A stretch of 64,000 bases of DNA from an uncultured Roseobacter sp. (GTDB lineage Bacteria > Pseudomonadota > Alphaproteobacteria > Rhodobacterales > Rhodobacteraceae): positions 558,001-622,000 of the forward strand of contig NZ_CANMDB010000002.1 in the NCBI RefSeq assembly GCF_947496515.1, given 5' to 3'. Positions 62,424-64,000 of this stretch are shown piece by piece (the first letter of the stretch is position 1; every line of letters begins with the position of its first letter). A model generated the notes under the pieces. It saw nothing but the letters and a program-made list of their open reading frames with translations, did no database searches and had not been told where the DNA came from. The position numbers and the translations under genes are program-made.

Positions 62424-63353
62424 CTAGCTCGGGCCGCCGATCAGTTCCTGCGCGATGGTGGTGATCAGCGGGGCCGCTTCCTGCGCGCTCATCCCCGGTT
62501 TCAGGCGCGGGTCGTAGAGCATCTTGAGCAGCAGTTCGTCGTGCCGGGTCAGCAGCGCAAATTCATCGTCATCGTTGAAGATGGACGGTCGCGCGTCCCG
62601 GCTGTCATTGGCCAGACCGAGCGCCTGCGCCATCTCCTCGTGGATGCAGCTGAGCCGCAGGAGCTGCGGATTCTCCGCCCGGATCACCGCGACCGCGGCC
62701 GTGTAGGTGCTGGCGTCCGAGCCTGCGGCATAGGCGGCCACGGCGCAGTAGGTGTTGCGCGAGAGGCTGCGCAAGGCGCCGAGGCTCTCGGGTGTGATCC
62801 CGGGCACGCGCGCGGCGGCTGCGTCGAGGGCTGCATCGCGGTCGTCCTCGCTGGCCACGATCACCACGAAATTGGGCTGACCGAAACTCATGATCGGGTG
62901 ACCGGTGATCTGGCCCAGCCGGCGCGCGTAGCTGCGAATGGCGGTGCCATCCGCGTCGCGTTGGGACGGCGGCACGCTGTTGCCGAAGATGGTGGTGACC
63001 CGGACGGGCGAAGACCAGCGGCGCAGGGGGCTTTCCCCGCCGCGCGTCTCGAAGGCGCCCGCGTATTCATCGAAGAACACGATGCGTTGAAAATTCCGCG
63101 CGAGCATGGCGGCGGTGAAAGGCGTATCCGCACCACCGCCGTCCTGCCGCAGCAGGCCCTGGCTCAGCTGCGCGGATTGCACCTGCCCGAGATAGGCGCG
63201 CAGGGCGGCGCTTTGCTCGGAGGTCGGGCGCAATTGCGTCTCGCTGCGCACATCGGGGCGCGCGCGGGGCGTTTTAACGCTGGCGGGCGGCTCGGGCATG
63301 TCGCAGGCGGCCAGCGCCAGTCCGGCCAGCACCAGCAGGCCCCGCGCCTTCAT
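62424..63353 (-). CDS. DUF2927-family lipoprotein
   Basis: A protein of 309 aa from 63353 (MKARGLLVLAGLALAACDM), with a lipobox LALAAC, so it is a likely lipoprotein. The mature part has the DUF2927 pattern: FQRIVFFDEYAGAFETRGGESPLRRWSSPVRV, and a metallopeptidase-like HEEMAQALGLANDS near the C-terminus with Asp/His-rich flanks. Zinc-peptidase activity is inferred from the HExxxxxLG segment only. It lies between TelA and SPFH. Confidence 0.88.
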   Translation of the reverse strand: MKARGLLVLAGLALAACDMPEPPASVKTPRARPDVRSETQLRPTSEQSAALRAYLGQVQSAQLSQGLLRQDGGGADTPFTAAMLARNFQRIVFFDEYAGAFETRGGESPLRRWSSPVRVTTIFGNSVPPSQRDADGTAIRSYARRLGQITGHPIMSFGQPNFVVIVASEDDRDAALDAAAARVPGITPESLGALRSLSRNTYCAVAAYAAGSDASTYTAAVAVIRAENPQLLRLSCIHEEMAQALGLANDSRDARPSIFNDDDEFALLTRHDELLLKMLYDPRLKPGMSAQEAAPLITTIAQELIGGPS

Positions 63354-63378
63354 CAGACCGCCCCGTACCACGCGGGCA

Positions 63379-64000
63379 TCAGCGTGGCACGGCGGTGGCG
63401 GCGGTATCGCCCAGGCCCGTCGAGGTCGCCTTGGCGCTGGCGAGCGTGTCGCGCAGCTTGGCCTCCATCTCCTGCAGGTCGCTTTCGGCGGCGGCGCGGC
63501 GGGCCTTGCCTTCGTCGGCGATCTGGAGCGATTCCTCGATTGTGCCGATTAGATCGGCGTTGGCCTGTTTGACCGCCTCGATGTCGAAGACGCCGCGCTC
63601 CATCTCCTCGCGGATGATCTTGTTGCTTTCGCGCAGGTTCTTGGCGTTGGCGGTCAAAAGCTCGTTGGTCAGGTCATTGGCCTGCCGCACGGCCTGTGCT
63701 GCTTCTGCTGAGCGCTGGATCGTGACGGCCTGCGCCAGCTGGGTCTCCCACAGGGGCACGGTGTTGACCAAGGTGGAGTTGATCTTGGTCACCAGGCTTT
63801 TGTCGTTTTCCTGCACCAGCCGGATGGAGGGCAGCGATTGCATGGTCACCTGACGGGTCAGTTTCAGATCATGCACCCGCCGTTCGAGATCGTCGCGCGC
63901 GGCGCGCAGGTCGCGCAACTCCTGTGCGACCATCACCTGATCGTCCTCCGCCGCGGCGTCCACCTCTGCTGCTTTGGCGGGGATTGTTGTGCTGTCCAGC
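63379..64000 (-). CDS. telA: Toxic anion resistance protein TelA (N-terminus outside the window)
   Basis: The gene continues past the right edge: upstream codons (LDSTTIPAKAAEVDAAAEDD) are open to 64000. The visible part is a helical C-terminus: LERRVHDLKLTRQVTMQSLPSIRLVQENDKSLVTKINSTLVNTVPLWETQLAQAVTIQ is the TelA hallmark, followed by NKIIREEMERGVFDIEAVKQANADLI. TelA proteins are cytoplasmic coiled proteins linked to tellurite and envelope-stress resistance. It ends 25 nt before the DUF2927 start. Confidence 0.95.
   Translation of the reverse strand, partial: LDSTTIPAKAAEVDAAAEDDQVMVAQELRDLRAARDDLERRVHDLKLTRQVTMQSLPSIRLVQENDKSLVTKINSTLVNTVPLWETQLAQAVTIQRSAEAAQAVRQANDLTNELLTANAKNLRESNKIIREEMERGVFDIEAVKQANADLIGTIEESLQIADEGKARRAAAESDLQEMEAKLRDTLASAKATSTGLGDTAATAVPR

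Overview
The window reads as a chromosomal segment of a marine Rhodobacteraceae (Roseobacter-group) alphaproteobacterium. This is inferred from high GC, the Rhodobacteraceae-type urease operon, the XoxF-type quinoprotein accessory genes, the tightly overlapping operons (many ATGA or TGATG junctions), the short LOV photoreceptor and the abundance of ABC transporters. No phage, insertion sequence, plasmid or CRISPR locus was seen.

Layout. (1) 1-6002: C1 metabolism. It holds the end of a hybrid histidine kinase, two small secreted proteins, a quinoprotein-associated SoxYZ-like carrier, a quinoprotein-relay zinc metallohydrolase, another secreted protein, and glutathione-dependent formaldehyde dehydrogenase. 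The methanol dehydrogenase itself is probably just left of the window. (2) 6142-14062, minus strand: a 12-gene run with a monooxygenase-like protein, a lactonase-like hydrolase, ureD, ureA, ureB, a Tat-exported cyclase-family hydrolase, an LprI-like secreted protein, ureC, an unknown 169-aa protein, ureE, ureF and ureG. (3) 14186-17302: an isopropylmalate-dehydrogenase-family enzyme coupled to a Gfo/Idh/MocA oxidoreductase, then aspartate dehydrogenase. (4) 17806-23936: two large convergent PAS/GGDEF/EAL c-di-GMP proteins. (5) 24049-30423: a sugar ABC importer operon ending in a b561-type cytochrome, divergent from a LacI regulator with a perfect operator-like palindrome between them. (6) 30995-35176: a chemoreceptor next to a branched-chain-type binding protein.

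(7) 35580-43711: a surface-glycan locus. It has WbqC, a GtrB-like glycosyltransferase, a hexapeptide acyltransferase, a beta-propeller protein, a GtrA flippase and a methyltransferase. On the opposite strand are a dTDP-4-amino-sugar aminotransferase, which seems to start at ATA, and a polytopic membrane protein. The set looks like a Gtr-type glycan modification cassette that uses an amino-dideoxy sugar. (8) 43903-50005: tRNA-Gly(TCC), an MsbA-like exporter, an acyl-CoA synthetase, a LOV blue-light protein and a membrane-only ABC half. (9) 50016-58744: a peptide-type ABC importer with a CocE/NonD hydrolase and a glycerate kinase, interspersed with palindromic repeats. (10) 58741-64000: dtd, a zinc-ribbon membrane protein, a b561-like membrane protein, RidA, an SPFH-GYF protein, a DUF2927 lipoprotein and the C-terminal part of TelA. 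This cluster resembles envelope-stress or tellurite-resistance-associated neighbourhoods.

All assignments come from reading translated sequence and gene order. No database search was run, so family names are recognition calls with the stated confidence.
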